A DNA stretch of 64,000 nucleotides, from positions 629,001-693,000 of the forward strand of contig JACJZD010000001.1 of assembly GCA_020635795.1 (NCBI GenBank). Direction: 5' to 3'. The notes under the pieces are model-generated. The model was not told the DNA's origin and ran no database searches. It worked only from the letters and a program-made list of their open reading frames with translations. This document shows, one piece after another, positions 33,659 to 42,114 of the stretch (position 1 is the stretch's first letter; each line of letters starts with the position of its first letter). A program made the translations under genes and the position numbers. Origin of the DNA: Flavobacteriales bacterium. Its GTDB lineage: Bacteria; Bacteroidota; Bacteroidia; Flavobacteriales_E; Vicingaceae.

Positions 33659-36124
33659 ATGCGAAAACTTATTATTCTACCCTTATTATTGATAGCTTGT
33701 TTTGTTCAAGCTCAAATGCCACATCAAGAGTCGTCGGCAGAAATTTTTCAAAAAATAAAAAAGTTAGATGTACTGGGTAATGTACTATATTTGGCGGCTC
33801 ATCCAGACGATGAAAATACTCGTTTTATAGCTTATTGTGCGAACGAGAAATTGTACAACACAGCATATTTATCCCTAACTAGAGGCGATGGTGGACAAAA
33901 TTTAATTGGTACAGAAATTCGTGAGCAATTGGGTATAATAAGAACTCAAGAATTGTTAGCTGCTCGAAGAACAGATGGAGGTCAACAATTTTTTACGCGA
34001 GCAAATGATTTTGGATATTCGAAAGATGCTGAAGAAACCCTTGAGATTTGGGACAAAGAAAAAGTGTTGAGCGATGTGGTTTGGACCATTCGTAAGTTTA
34101 AACCCGATGTAATTGTTTGTCGGTTTCCACCTGATGGGAGAGGAGGTCATGGACATCACACTTCTTCAGCCCTGTTGGGGATAGAAGCTTTTGAAATGGC
34201 TGCCGATAAAACCAAGTTCCCAGAGCAATTACAATATGTAGATACTTGGCAAGCCAAACGTATTGTGATGAATACAGGACGTTGGTGGAATGATAAGATT
34301 TCAGCAAACGATTCGGGAGTAGTTGCTGAAAACATTGGAGTTTATAACAAAGTGTTGGGAACATCTTATAATGAGTTGGCTGCACGCAGCAGAACCATGC
34401 ACAAAAGTCAAGGTTTTGGTTCTACGGGTACTCGTGGCGAAATGGAAGAATACTTCGAGCATTTAAAAGGACAACAAGCCGAAAAATCTCTTTTTGAAGG
34501 TGTTGATGGTTCTTGGAATAGAGTGGCGGATAGTAAAACCGTTCAAACCTTGGTTAAAGATATTATTAATACCTACAACATTGCTAAACCTGAAAATAGT
34601 ATTACAAAACTGATACAACTCAAAACAGCCTTATTGAAACTAAAAGATGATTTTTGGAGAAAGAAAAAACTCCACGAAATTGATGCTCTGGTAAAAGCTT
34701 GTGCAGGTTTGTATCTAGAAGCTACAGCAAAATCGTATTCAGCAATAAATGGCGATTCGGTTGAGGTTGAATTTGAGTTGATTTCGAGAAGTTTTAATGA
34801 CTTGAAATTGAAACGTATTGTTAATGCTCAAAATCTTGAAATTGAAGAATTTAATTTGCCTCTGACAATAAATAAGGTAACTACCTTTAAGAGAAAAATT
34901 TATATCAAAAATTTTCCAATCAGTCAGCCGTATTGGTTGGTTAAAGAAGGAACATTGGGAACCTATACAGTGGATGACCAATTAATGATTGGTGTTCCTG
35001 AAAATTATCCAGCACTATTTTTTAGTGCCGATTTTGAAATTGATGGATTGGAATTGAACTACTCACTGCCAGTAGTGTATAAAAAAAACGACCCAGTTAA
35101 AGGCGAAACTTACAGGCCGTTTGTAATTACTCCACCAGCGTTTTTAAACATCGAAAAACCAGTTTACGTGTTCTCTTCTTATTTCGAAAAAGAAATTGAA
35201 GTGGTGATTAAATCTCAAAAAGATGACGCAGTTGGAGAGGTGAAATTTACTGCTCCAAAAGGGTGGACGGTTACTCCTTCAACAATGAAAATAAACTTGC
35301 CGAAAAACGAATCAGAGCAACGCATTAAAATTAAAGTTGCACCAACAAAAGGAGCAGAGCAAGGTGAGTTAAAAGCCAGCATTAGTATTGATGGTGTGTC
35401 TTATTCAAATGCACTTAAAACCATTGAATACGACCATATTCCTACGCAAGTGTATATGCCCGAAGCCAAATCACAATTGAGTTTTATTCCGATTGAAAAA
35501 ACAGGAAATAAAATAGGATACATTGCCGGTGCTGGCGATGTTGTTCCTGATGCTTTGCGTGAAATAGGTTATGAAGTGGTAGAACTAAACGAAAGCGATT
35601 TGTTGCCAGAAAAGCTAAAATATTACCAAGCCATTATTTTTGGAATTAGAGCATTAAACACCATTGATAGAGTTGATTTTTACATGAAACCCTTGTTGGA
35701 GTACTGCAAAAATGGAGGTAACTTGATTGTACAATACAATACTGCTCATGCCTTAAAAACAAGCAATTTCTCTCCTTATCCATTAAAATTGGGTAGAGAT
35801 AGAGTAACTGACGAAACTGCTGAGGTTCGTTTTTTATTGCCGAATCATTCAGTGTTAAACTCTCCCAATAAAATAACCGCTACTGATTTTGAAAATTGGA
35901 CACAGGAACGTGGCTTGTATTTTCCATCAGAATGGGATGAAAACTACCAAGCCATTTTTAGCATGAACGATAAAGGTGAAGAACCCAAAAACAGTTCGTT
36001 GTTGGTAGCAAAATACGGTAAAGGAAATTACGTGTATTCGGGCATTTCGTTTTTCCGACAATTGCCTGAAGGCGTTCCGGGAGCATATCGTTTGTTGGTA
36101 AACTTAATTAGCTTAAAACAGTAG
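33659..36124 (+). CDS. Large PIG-L family deacetylase with C-terminal extension
   Basis: The enzyme should remove acetyl groups from a GlcNAc-type substrate using zinc. The 821-residue protein has a signal peptide (about residues 1-19, FVQAQ end). It then has the PIG-L/LmbE domain (about 30-260) with LAAHPDDENTRF, RGDGGQNLIGTE and the zinc-ligand region GRGGHGHHTSSALLG. The following 550 residues contain a beta-rich part around 350-600 and a ThuA-like or glutamine-amidotransferase-like C-terminal part (YQAIIFGIRALNT, GGNLIVQYNTAH). An upstream in-frame TTG at 33650 is less likely than the ATG at 33659. The combination is common in Bacteroidota; substrate unproven. Confidence 0.82.
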   Translation: MRKLIILPLLLIACFVQAQMPHQESSAEIFQKIKKLDVLGNVLYLAAHPDDENTRFIAYCANEKLYNTAYLSLTRGDGGQNLIGTEIREQLGIIRTQELLAARRTDGGQQFFTRANDFGYSKDAEETLEIWDKEKVLSDVVWTIRKFKPDVIVCRFPPDGRGGHGHHTSSALLGIEAFEMAADKTKFPEQLQYVDTWQAKRIVMNTGRWWNDKISANDSGVVAENIGVYNKVLGTSYNELAARSRTMHKSQGFGSTGTRGEMEEYFEHLKGQQAEKSLFEGVDGSWNRVADSKTVQTLVKDIINTYNIAKPENSITKLIQLKTALLKLKDDFWRKKKLHEIDALVKACAGLYLEATAKSYSAINGDSVEVEFELISRSFNDLKLKRIVNAQNLEIEEFNLPLTINKVTTFKRKIYIKNFPISQPYWLVKEGTLGTYTVDDQLMIGVPENYPALFFSADFEIDGLELNYSLPVVYKKNDPVKGETYRPFVITPPAFLNIEKPVYVFSSYFEKEIEVVIKSQKDDAVGEVKFTAPKGWTVTPSTMKINLPKNESEQRIKIKVAPTKGAEQGELKASISIDGVSYSNALKTIEYDHIPTQVYMPEAKSQLSFIPIEKTGNKIGYIAGAGDVVPDALREIGYEVVELNESDLLPEKLKYYQAIIFGIRALNTIDRVDFYMKPLLEYCKNGGNLIVQYNTAHALKTSNFSPYPLKLGRDRVTDETAEVRFLLPNHSVLNSPNKITATDFENWTQERGLYFPSEWDENYQAIFSMNDKGEEPKNSSLLVAKYGKGNYVYSGISFFRQLPEGVPGAYRLLVNLISLKQ

Positions 36125-36132
36125 TTTTAATC

Positions 36133-36163
36133 TCTCTTCTAAAGTTTCAAACTTTAGAAGAGA
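36133..36163. repeat. REP palindrome 1
   Basis: A perfect 31-base palindrome: TCTCTTCTAAAGTTT, C, and its complement. The inner core TCTAAAGTTT is shared by all five REPs around the transposase gene; the outer stem is CTCTT/AAGAG. Confidence 0.85.
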
Positions 36164-36182
36164 TGAAATAAGTAGTAGAAAT

Positions 36183-36215
36183 AACTTGTCTAAAGTTTTA
36201 AACTTTTGACAAGTT
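36183..36215. repeat. REP palindrome 2
   Basis: A 33-base near-palindrome with core TCTAAAGTTT and outer stem ACTTG/CAAGT. One core base differs (TTTTGA in place of TTTAGA). Confidence 0.8.
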
Positions 36216-36245
36216 AATTAGGTAAAAAGAACAGAGAGTATCTAG

Positions 36246-36278
36246 AACTTATCTAAAGTTTTAAACTTTAGATAAGTT
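36246..36278. repeat. REP palindrome 3
   Basis: A perfect 33-base palindrome with core TCTAAAGTTT and outer stem ACTTA/TAAGT. It ends 30 bases before the transposase start. Confidence 0.85.
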
Positions 36279-36308
36279 TTGTTAAATAATTAGTTAGTTT
36301 AATTAATA

Positions 36309-36923
36309 ATGGAAACAGGAAAATATTACCATATTTACAATAGAGCTAATGGTTTTGAAAACTTGTTTATGAATGAGGGTAATTATGATTTTTTTCTTAG
36401 CAAAATAGACTTGTACCTATCGCCTATATTAAATGTTTATGCATATTGTTTAATGCCGAATCATTTTCATTTGTTGGTCAAAATAAAGTCCGAAGAAGGA
36501 TTAAAACAGTTTATTAATAACGAAGATCAAAGCTCTTCAAGGTTTCAAACGTGGGAAATGTTTATTCAATACTTCATATCAAAACAATTTGCTAATTTAT
36601 TTAGTAGTTATACTCAATCATTTAATAAACAACAAAATAGAACAGGAAGCCTATTTCAGAAAGGTTTTAAACATAAAGAGATTGTTTCAGAAGAATACTT
36701 AAAAGAACTCATTCTGTATATTCATTGCAATCCTGTTCATCATGGTTTTGTAGAAGATTTTAGCCAATGGGAAAATTCATCTTATTCAAAATTTTTAGAT
36801 TTAGCGAGTCAAACTGCTGTAGAAAAAGAAGTCATTAATTATTTTGGAGATATGGTTAATTTTCAAGCCTGTCATCAGGATAAAAATGAATTTAATTTGA
36901 TTAAAAATTTGGTGATAGAATAA
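36309..36923 (+). mobile_element. REP-associated tyrosine transposase (RAYT, Y1/HUH family)
   Basis: This 204-residue Y1-type transposase starts METGKYYHIYNRAN. The metal-binding HUH motif is in CLMPNHFHLLVKI. The probable catalytic Tyr is in FSSYTQSFNK (about residue 107), before the conserved NRTGSLFQKGFKHKEI and the C-terminal YIHCNPVHHGFVEDFSQWENSSYSKF. In known RAYT systems the protein nicks single-stranded REP hairpins and is a domesticated, non-self-mobile relative of IS200/IS605 transposases. Five REPs surround it: three upstream and two downstream. No insertion-sequence ends or second ORF (tnpB) are present. The frame is intact. Confidence 0.9.
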
Positions 36924-36939
36924 TTAGATATAATCCAAT

Positions 36940-36972
36940 AACTCTTCTAAAGTTTAAAACTTTAGAAGAGTT
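36940..36972. repeat. REP palindrome 4
   Basis: A perfect 33-base palindrome with core TCTAAAGTTT and outer stem ACTCTT/AAGAGT, 17 bases after the transposase stop. Confidence 0.85.
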
Positions 36973-36995
36973 GATGAAAGAAAAGACATAGATTA

Positions 36996-37028
36996 ACCTT
37001 GTCTAAAGTTTTAAACTTTAGACAAGGT
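36996..37028. repeat. REP palindrome 5
   Basis: A perfect 33-base palindrome with core TCTAAAGTTT and outer stem CCTTG/CAAGG, 16 bases before the small ORF at 37044. Confidence 0.85.
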
Positions 37029-37043
37029 AAAGTATAGAGAAAA

Positions 37044-37145
37044 ATGGACGAAGAAAACAACTGGAATAGATGGTACATAGCTTTAATTACAACCCTATGC
37101 GTGTTGGTGGCATTGTTTTACATTTTTACTAAACACTATTCATGA
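37044..37145 (+). CDS. 33-residue membrane peptide coupled to the symporter
   Basis: A short frame starts at ATG 37044 and stops at TGA 37143-37145. It has a polar start (MDEENNWNRWY) and one membrane segment (IALITTLCVLVALFYIFT). Its stop overlaps the ATG of the sodium:solute symporter (ATGA), a strong sign of coupled translation. Small single-span partners encoded directly upstream of transporters are known for several families. No homologue could be checked. A non-coding reading is unlikely given the clean hydrophobic segment and overlap. Confidence 0.7.
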   Translation: MDEENNWNRWYIALITTLCVLVALFYIFTKHYS

Positions 37146-38860
37146 GCAGTATAGATTGGATAGTATTGTTGGGTACGCTTATTTTTATTGTGGCATACGG
37201 TGCATGGAAAACCCGTGGAAGCAAAAATTTAGAAAGCTACCTCAAAGGTGATAACGATGCCAAATGGTGGGGAATAGGAATTTCCATTATGGCTACACAA
37301 GCCAGTGCCATTACTTTTTTATCTACACCTGGGCAAGCTTATACCGACGGTATGCGGTTTATCCAGTTTTACTTTGGGTTGCCCATTGCCATGATTATTT
37401 TATCGGTAACCTTTATTCCCATTTACTACAAGTTAAAGGTATTTACTGCTTATGAATTTTTAGAAAAACGTTTCGATTTAAAAACCAGAACCTTGGCAGC
37501 ATTGCTGTTTTTAGTGCAGCGTGGTTTAGCTGCAGGCATCACCATTTATGCTCCAGCCATTATTTTGTCGTCATTGCTGGGTTGGAACTTGGCTGCTACT
37601 AATATTTTTATTGGTTTGTTGGTAATTGTTTACACCGTTTCGGGTGGGACAAAAGCCGTTACACAAACCCAAAAACAGCAAATGGCAGTAATGATGGGAG
37701 GAATGGTATTAGCCGGAATAATGGTCATATCCATGTTGCCTGCCAATGTTGGTTTTAATGATGCCTTGCACATTGCTGGTAAAATGGGCAAGTTAAACGT
37801 GGTAAATTTCGATTTCGATTTAAACGACCGTTACAATTTCTGGTCGGGGATTACGGCTGCCTTGTTTTTGTTTATGAGTTATTTTGGTACCGACCAATCT
37901 CAAGTACAACGTTATCTTTCGGGTAAATCTATTGCCGAAAGTCGTTTGGGTTTAATCATGAACGGCTTATTAAAAGTACCCATGCAGTTTATCATTTTGT
38001 TTATTGGGGTTATGGTGTTTGTGTTTTATCAGTTTAACCAACCGCCCATCTTTTTTAATCAGGTAGAAAAACAAAAGGTAGAACAATCGGTATATGCAAA
38101 TGAAATGAAAACCCTTGAAGCTGAATATACGGTAGTGTTTAACGAGAAAAAACAAGAACTCACGAATTTGGTAGCTGCGGTAAAAACCGACGACCAAGCC
38201 AAATTAGCCACAGCTAAAACCAATGCCTTAGCATTACAAACCAAAACCAACCAACTACGAGAAGAAGCCAAAGAGCTGATTAAAAAAGCCAGCCCGACAG
38301 CCGAAACCAACGACAAGGACTATATTTTTATGACTTACGTAATGGATTATTTACCTGTTGGTATGGTGGGTTTGTTGTTTGCTGTAATGTTTTCGGCTGC
38401 CATGTCTTCTACCTCTTCCGAGTTAAATGCCCTAGCTTCTACTACTACCATTGATTTATACAAACGTTCGATTAATAAGAGTGGAACCGATTTACACTAT
38501 TTAAAATCATCCAAATGGTTTACGTTTTTGTGGGGGCTACTGGCTATTTTGTTTGCAACATCTGCCTCGTTGTTTGAGAATTTAATACAAGCTGTAAACT
38601 ATTTGGGCTCTATTTTTTATGGTACTATTTTAGGAATTTTTGTTGTTGCATTTTATATAAAGAAAATTCAATCCAATGCTGTTTTTATTGCAGCCATTTT
38701 AGCTGAATGCTCGGTAATATTTATAGATATATTAAATCGTTTCGATATTGCTCCTAACTTTTTAACCATGGGTTACTTGTGGTACAATGTGGTAGGGTGC
38801 ATGTTGGTAGTGTTGTTTGGTTATGTGTTGGAAATTGGGTTTGGGAGAAAGAAGGCTTAA
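37142..38860 (+). CDS. Sodium:solute symporter (SSS family)
   Basis: This 572-residue polytopic protein uses the sodium gradient to import a solute. The N-terminus (YGAWKTRGSKNLESYLKGD), GISIMATQASAITFLSTPGQAYTDG and the second repeat MFSAAMSSTSSELNALASTT fit the SSS fold, with about 13 membrane segments. A hydrophilic, Lys/Glu/Gln-rich insert of about 80-90 residues lies near residues 310-390 (VEKQKVEQSVYANEMKTLEA onward), probably a coiled coil between helices. The substrate (sugar, sialic acid or other) is not readable. It is coupled to a 33-residue membrane peptide upstream. Its stop codon lies in the core of attC-like site C. Confidence 0.88.
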   Translation: MSSIDWIVLLGTLIFIVAYGAWKTRGSKNLESYLKGDNDAKWWGIGISIMATQASAITFLSTPGQAYTDGMRFIQFYFGLPIAMIILSVTFIPIYYKLKVFTAYEFLEKRFDLKTRTLAALLFLVQRGLAAGITIYAPAIILSSLLGWNLAATNIFIGLLVIVYTVSGGTKAVTQTQKQQMAVMMGGMVLAGIMVISMLPANVGFNDALHIAGKMGKLNVVNFDFDLNDRYNFWSGITAALFLFMSYFGTDQSQVQRYLSGKSIAESRLGLIMNGLLKVPMQFIILFIGVMVFVFYQFNQPPIFFNQVEKQKVEQSVYANEMKTLEAEYTVVFNEKKQELTNLVAAVKTDDQAKLATAKTNALALQTKTNQLREEAKELIKKASPTAETNDKDYIFMTYVMDYLPVGMVGLLFAVMFSAAMSSTSSELNALASTTTIDLYKRSINKSGTDLHYLKSSKWFTFLWGLLAILFATSASLFENLIQAVNYLGSIFYGTILGIFVVAFYIKKIQSNAVFIAAILAECSVIFIDILNRFDIAPNFLTMGYLWYNVVGCMLVVLFGYVLEIGFGRKKA

Positions 38861-38984
38861 CGGTCGGCGGTATGGCCAGTATGGGTTTGCGGGCGATTTG
38901 TTATAAAGGTACACGAAAAGTTGAAGCGGGCTACAACCCTTCGCAAACCTCTGAAACCCTTATTGGCTATACCGCTTGTTGGGC
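38855..38984 (-). mobile_element. attC site C (cassette C 3' end)
   Basis: On the minus strand the ends are GCCCAAC (matches RYYYAAC) and GTTAAGC (matches GTTRRRY), 130 bases apart. The flanking stem pairs AAGCGGTATAGCCAATAAGG with CCATACTGGCCATACCGC, with wobbles at the same relative positions as in sites A and B. A longer central region carries an inner stem GGTTTGCG/CGCAAACC. This fits the known attC architecture with a long variable terminal structure. The symporter stop codon (38858-38860) is inside the GTTAAGC complement. The cassette gene 39012-39683 follows. Confidence 0.75.
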
Positions 38985-39011
38985 GTTCGTTGTTTATTTT
39001 CAATTCATTAG

Positions 39012-39683
39012 TCATTCAAATTTCTTATAATTCTCATTCCAATATTTCTCAATAAAACTCCATTTATCACCGAATTCAGGAATGAATTTTAAATAAGGTA
39101 ATTTTTCTATCAATTTACCATTGCTTTCATTATTGCCAATCACCTTATAAGTCTCTATTCTCTGCGGATTTTCGTTTACTTCAAAATCACAACCTTGTCC
39201 GTAAATATGTCCAAGTTGAACTGTTTTAAAATCAACAATCTTAAACAAATCGCTTACCCAATTCATATCGGCGCAACCAGCTCTGTGATATGAATAATAT
39301 AAATCAGGTTGATTTTTTAATTGAATTGCATCAGGATATTTTGAAAATCCTTCAATACTCTTAAATCTTTCTGTTTTCTGGTCAAAAAGGTATAAAAAGT
39401 AAATGCTATTGTTTCCCATGTAGGTCAGCATTATATCTGGATTATTATCCTTATTGAAATCAGGAAATTCAATATTTGCCAGTCTACCACTTTCAATTGT
39501 ATCAATTGAGATTTTCTCTGAATCACGAAATACTGTCATAGTAACATAATCGTCATTGATGTCAGAAGTCAGAATTTGATAAGCCTTGTTATTGATTACT
39601 AATGCAGTATCAAAACTATGATTCTGAGCAAACGTATTTATTGTCAAAATAATCGAAAGTAATATGAGCAAATGTATTTTCAT
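39012..39683 (-). CDS. Cassette C secreted protein, XAC2610/FG-GAP-like
   Basis: From ATG 39683 the protein has 223 residues, starting with a signal peptide (MKIHLLILLSIILTINTFAQ). The middle shows an FG-GAP or XAC2610-like element (EFPDFNKDNNPDIMLTYMGN), a Ca-binding-like Asp/Asn loop, and two later Cys residues (AGCADMNW, GQGCDFEV). An upstream in-frame ATG at 39749 would add MWTCAYPHLERHC, but that prefix is encoded by boundary-like DNA and breaks the signal peptide, so it is rejected. The gene sits between attC site C and a CGC-rich boundary. Function unknown; secretion likely. Confidence 0.7.
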   Translation of the reverse strand: MKIHLLILLSIILTINTFAQNHSFDTALVINNKAYQILTSDINDDYVTMTVFRDSEKISIDTIESGRLANIEFPDFNKDNNPDIMLTYMGNNSIYFLYLFDQKTERFKSIEGFSKYPDAIQLKNQPDLYYSYHRAGCADMNWVSDLFKIVDFKTVQLGHIYGQGCDFEVNENPQRIETYKVIGNNESNGKLIEKLPYLKFIPEFGDKWSFIEKYWNENYKKFE

Positions 39684-39817
39684 GTTTCTGTCTATGTTCT
39701 GGGGTTTTTTACAATGACGCTCAAGATGCGGATAAGCGCAAGTCCACATGTAAATATTTGTTGTGGTTTGTAATTATTTGTAAGTAGTTGTTTTCGGATA
39801 AATGTACAAAAAATAGA

Positions 39818-39842
39818 AAAGCCAAACAATGTGTTTGGCTTT
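39818..39842 (-). terminator. Intrinsic terminator, distal copy
   Basis: Stem AAAGCCAAACA / TGTTTGGCTTT with loop ATG; on the minus strand it is followed by TCTATTTTTT. Together with the hairpin at 39855-39888 it forms a tandem terminator after the von Willebrand A gene. Confidence 0.7.
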
Positions 39843-39854
39843 GGAAAAAAATAA

Positions 39855-39888
39855 AATGTTTAGGTAGAATACTATCTACCTAAACATT
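39855..39888 (-). terminator. Intrinsic terminator, proximal copy
   Basis: Perfect 14-bp stem AATGTTTAGGTAGA / TCTACCTAAACATT with loop ATACTA; on the minus strand it is followed by TTATTTTTTT. It starts 12 bases past the stop of the von Willebrand A gene. Confidence 0.8.
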
Positions 39889-39899
39889 AGAGAGCATTT

Positions 39900-41918
39900 T
39901 TATTTTATCAATTCAGCCATTTCAACCATTCTAATAAATTCTGCTCTATATCCATTATTATCATCACCTTTTGATGCCTTTGCTAAAGTGATAATGCTAT
40001 CGTAAGTAACATTTCCTTTATATTTAGAGTTACGTAACAACATACCAAATTGGGCTACTGCAATTGAAAATTGACAATCTTTATTCGCTTCTGACAATTT
40101 AGTGTTGTTGTTAAAGAGTACTTTACTAACTAATTCAGACTTGTCTTCTTTAGGTTTTTTATACCTAAATTTTATCGTCAATACTTCTTCTTGGTAAGTA
40201 TTGGTGACATTGGCTTCATCTGTATTTTGGTATTTTAACTCATCAATATTTGTTAATTGTTCTTTAGAATCTTTTGGTACAATTTCGTAAAGCGCAGTTA
40301 CGGTATGTCCAGAACCCAATTCTCCAGCATCTTTTTTATCATCATTAAAATCTTCATCGTTTAATTTTCGATTTTCGTAACCAATTAAACGGTACGATTT
40401 AACGAAAGCAGGATTAAATTCGATTTGTATTTTCACATCTTTAGCTATAGTCAATAAGGTACCTCCTAATTCGGTAACCAATACTTTTTTAGCTTCTAAT
40501 GCATTATCGATGTAATTGTAGTTACCATTTCCTTTGTTTGCTAATTGCTCCATTTTAGAGTCTTTTAGGTTGCCAGTTCCAAAGCCCAACACACTTAAAA
40601 AGATATTGTCGTTTCTTTTTTCTTCAATCAAAGAAATTAATGCTCTATCATCAGAAACACCAACATTAAAATCGCCATCGGTAGCCAAAATCACACGATT
40701 GTTACCATCTTTAATATAATGATCTTTAGCAATTTGATAAGCTAAATTTATTCCAGCACCACCTGCGGTAGAGCCGCCTGCACTTAGTTGGTCTATCACA
40801 TCTTTAATCACATCTTTTTTATTTCCTTTAGTTGATGGTAGTACAACTCCAGCAGCACCTGCATAAACTACTATAGAAACTCTATCTTGGTCACGTAATT
40901 GGTCAATTAATAAATTCAATCCAGACTTTAACAGAGGGAGTTTATCTGGAGAATTCATAGAGCCAGAAACATCGATTAAAAAGACTAAGTTGTTAGCAGG
41001 TGAGTCTTTCATATCTACTTCAACACCTTTTAATCCAATGTGAACCAATTTGTGTTCAGTGTTCCAAGGGCAATCAGTATATTCAGTAGTAATTGAAAAT
41101 ACTTCGTTATTTTCTGGAGCAGTATAATTATAATTAAAATAATTAATCATTTCTTCAATTCGTACTGCATCGGTAGGAGGTAATGAGCCTTGGTTAATGT
41201 ATCGTCGAATGTTGGTGTAAGAAGCTCTATCTACATCAATACTAAAAGTTGATAATGGGTTTTTACGCACATTTTGGTAACTATTTTCAATAAATTGTCC
41301 ATACGATTCATTGTTTTCTGATTCACGATAAACGGATATGGAACTGGGTTTATTTGCAGAACCTCGAACTCTAATTCCATCAATGTATGTGTCGGTTCCT
41401 GAAGATCTTGATCCTCGAATATTGTAATTGTTTACAACGGTAACCCCACCAATTGTATTTGCAACTGAAGAGGCTGAACGACCAGGCATTGTCTTGATGT
41501 CTTCTCTTGTAACAGTCCCTCCAGATGAAGTTTGGTCTTTACTGATTAATGGAACCTCGTAAGATATCATTTCAAATTCTTTGAGGTCTATCCCTTGTTG
41601 CATTTTTACATCCACAAATGTGATTTTATTTGCTGAAACAATAATGTTATTGATACGGGTTGGTTGGTATCCAACATAATCACATTCAAGAATGTAAGTG
41701 CCAGGATCGATGGTGCTTATGGCATATTTTCCATCTAAGTCTGACATAGTTGCTGCAATTTTACTGTTATTGGATGAAAATAAAGTAACATTAGCAAAAG
41801 GTAATGATTCTCCATTGCTTTTGTCTACAACTTGTCCTTTAATTGTTCCAGTCTGCCCTTGTGTTGTTAGACTAAACACATATAGTAGGGTCAGGGTGAT
41901 AATGACGATCTTTTTCAT
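39900..41918 (-). CDS. Exported von Willebrand A domain protein with CarboxypepD-like and plug-like domains
   Basis: Domains in order: signal peptide (about 1-21); a carboxypeptidase-regulatory-like beta domain (about 24-110: GTIKGQVVDKSNGESLPFAN); a stretch like a TonB-receptor plug (about 120-185: SSGGTVTREDIKTMPGRSAS, IRGSRSSGTDTYIDGIRV); the N-terminal cap typical of YfbK proteins (STFSIDVDRASYTNIRRYIN); a vWA domain with the metal-site motif DVSGSMNS; and a C-terminal DUF3520 region. No beta-barrel follows the plug-like part. The combination suggests a periplasmic or surface adhesion or scaffold protein. It is a single gene with tandem terminators downstream. Confidence 0.83.
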   Translation of the reverse strand: MKKIVIITLTLLYVFSLTTQGQTGTIKGQVVDKSNGESLPFANVTLFSSNNSKIAATMSDLDGKYAISTIDPGTYILECDYVGYQPTRINNIIVSANKITFVDVKMQQGIDLKEFEMISYEVPLISKDQTSSGGTVTREDIKTMPGRSASSVANTIGGVTVVNNYNIRGSRSSGTDTYIDGIRVRGSANKPSSISVYRESENNESYGQFIENSYQNVRKNPLSTFSIDVDRASYTNIRRYINQGSLPPTDAVRIEEMINYFNYNYTAPENNEVFSITTEYTDCPWNTEHKLVHIGLKGVEVDMKDSPANNLVFLIDVSGSMNSPDKLPLLKSGLNLLIDQLRDQDRVSIVVYAGAAGVVLPSTKGNKKDVIKDVIDQLSAGGSTAGGAGINLAYQIAKDHYIKDGNNRVILATDGDFNVGVSDDRALISLIEEKRNDNIFLSVLGFGTGNLKDSKMEQLANKGNGNYNYIDNALEAKKVLVTELGGTLLTIAKDVKIQIEFNPAFVKSYRLIGYENRKLNDEDFNDDKKDAGELGSGHTVTALYEIVPKDSKEQLTNIDELKYQNTDEANVTNTYQEEVLTIKFRYKKPKEDKSELVSKVLFNNNTKLSEANKDCQFSIAVAQFGMLLRNSKYKGNVTYDSIITLAKASKGDDNNGYRAEFIRMVEMAELIK

Positions 41919-42064
41919 AGTATTAAGGTTTATTAGGTTAATAAGGGAAGTGCTCGAGTCTTCATTTTAAGATATATACTTTTTAACCTTTAAAAATGTT
42001 GTAAGAAAAACCAAAAAAGTGAGATCCATTTTTTTAACGGTTATTAAACCGATTGTTTTGTGCA

Positions 42065-42100
42065 AAAAAAAGCCCCAACATTTCTGCTGGAGCTTTTTTT
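42065..42100 (-). terminator. Intrinsic terminator of pruA
   Basis: Arms AAAAAAAGC and GCTTTTTTT flank a short inner CCA/TGG pairing with loop; the minus strand ends in a long T-run, 15 bases past the pruA stop. Confidence 0.75.
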
Positions 42101-42114
42101 AGTTTAAATATGTT

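Noticed and set aside
36133..37028. Possible CRISPR array
   Set aside because: The repeats are palindromic with variable outer stems, irregular spacing and a transposase between them; there are no uniform spacers or cas genes.
38779..39030. Plus-strand ORF across the symporter end and attC site C
   Set aside because: It runs out of frame over the symporter and then through the palindromic attC; composition is not protein-like.
39684..39749. N-terminal extension MWTCAYPHLERHC of the cassette C protein
   Set aside because: It would place a signal peptide internally and is encoded by boundary-like CGC-rich DNA; ATG 39683 gives a normal signal peptide.
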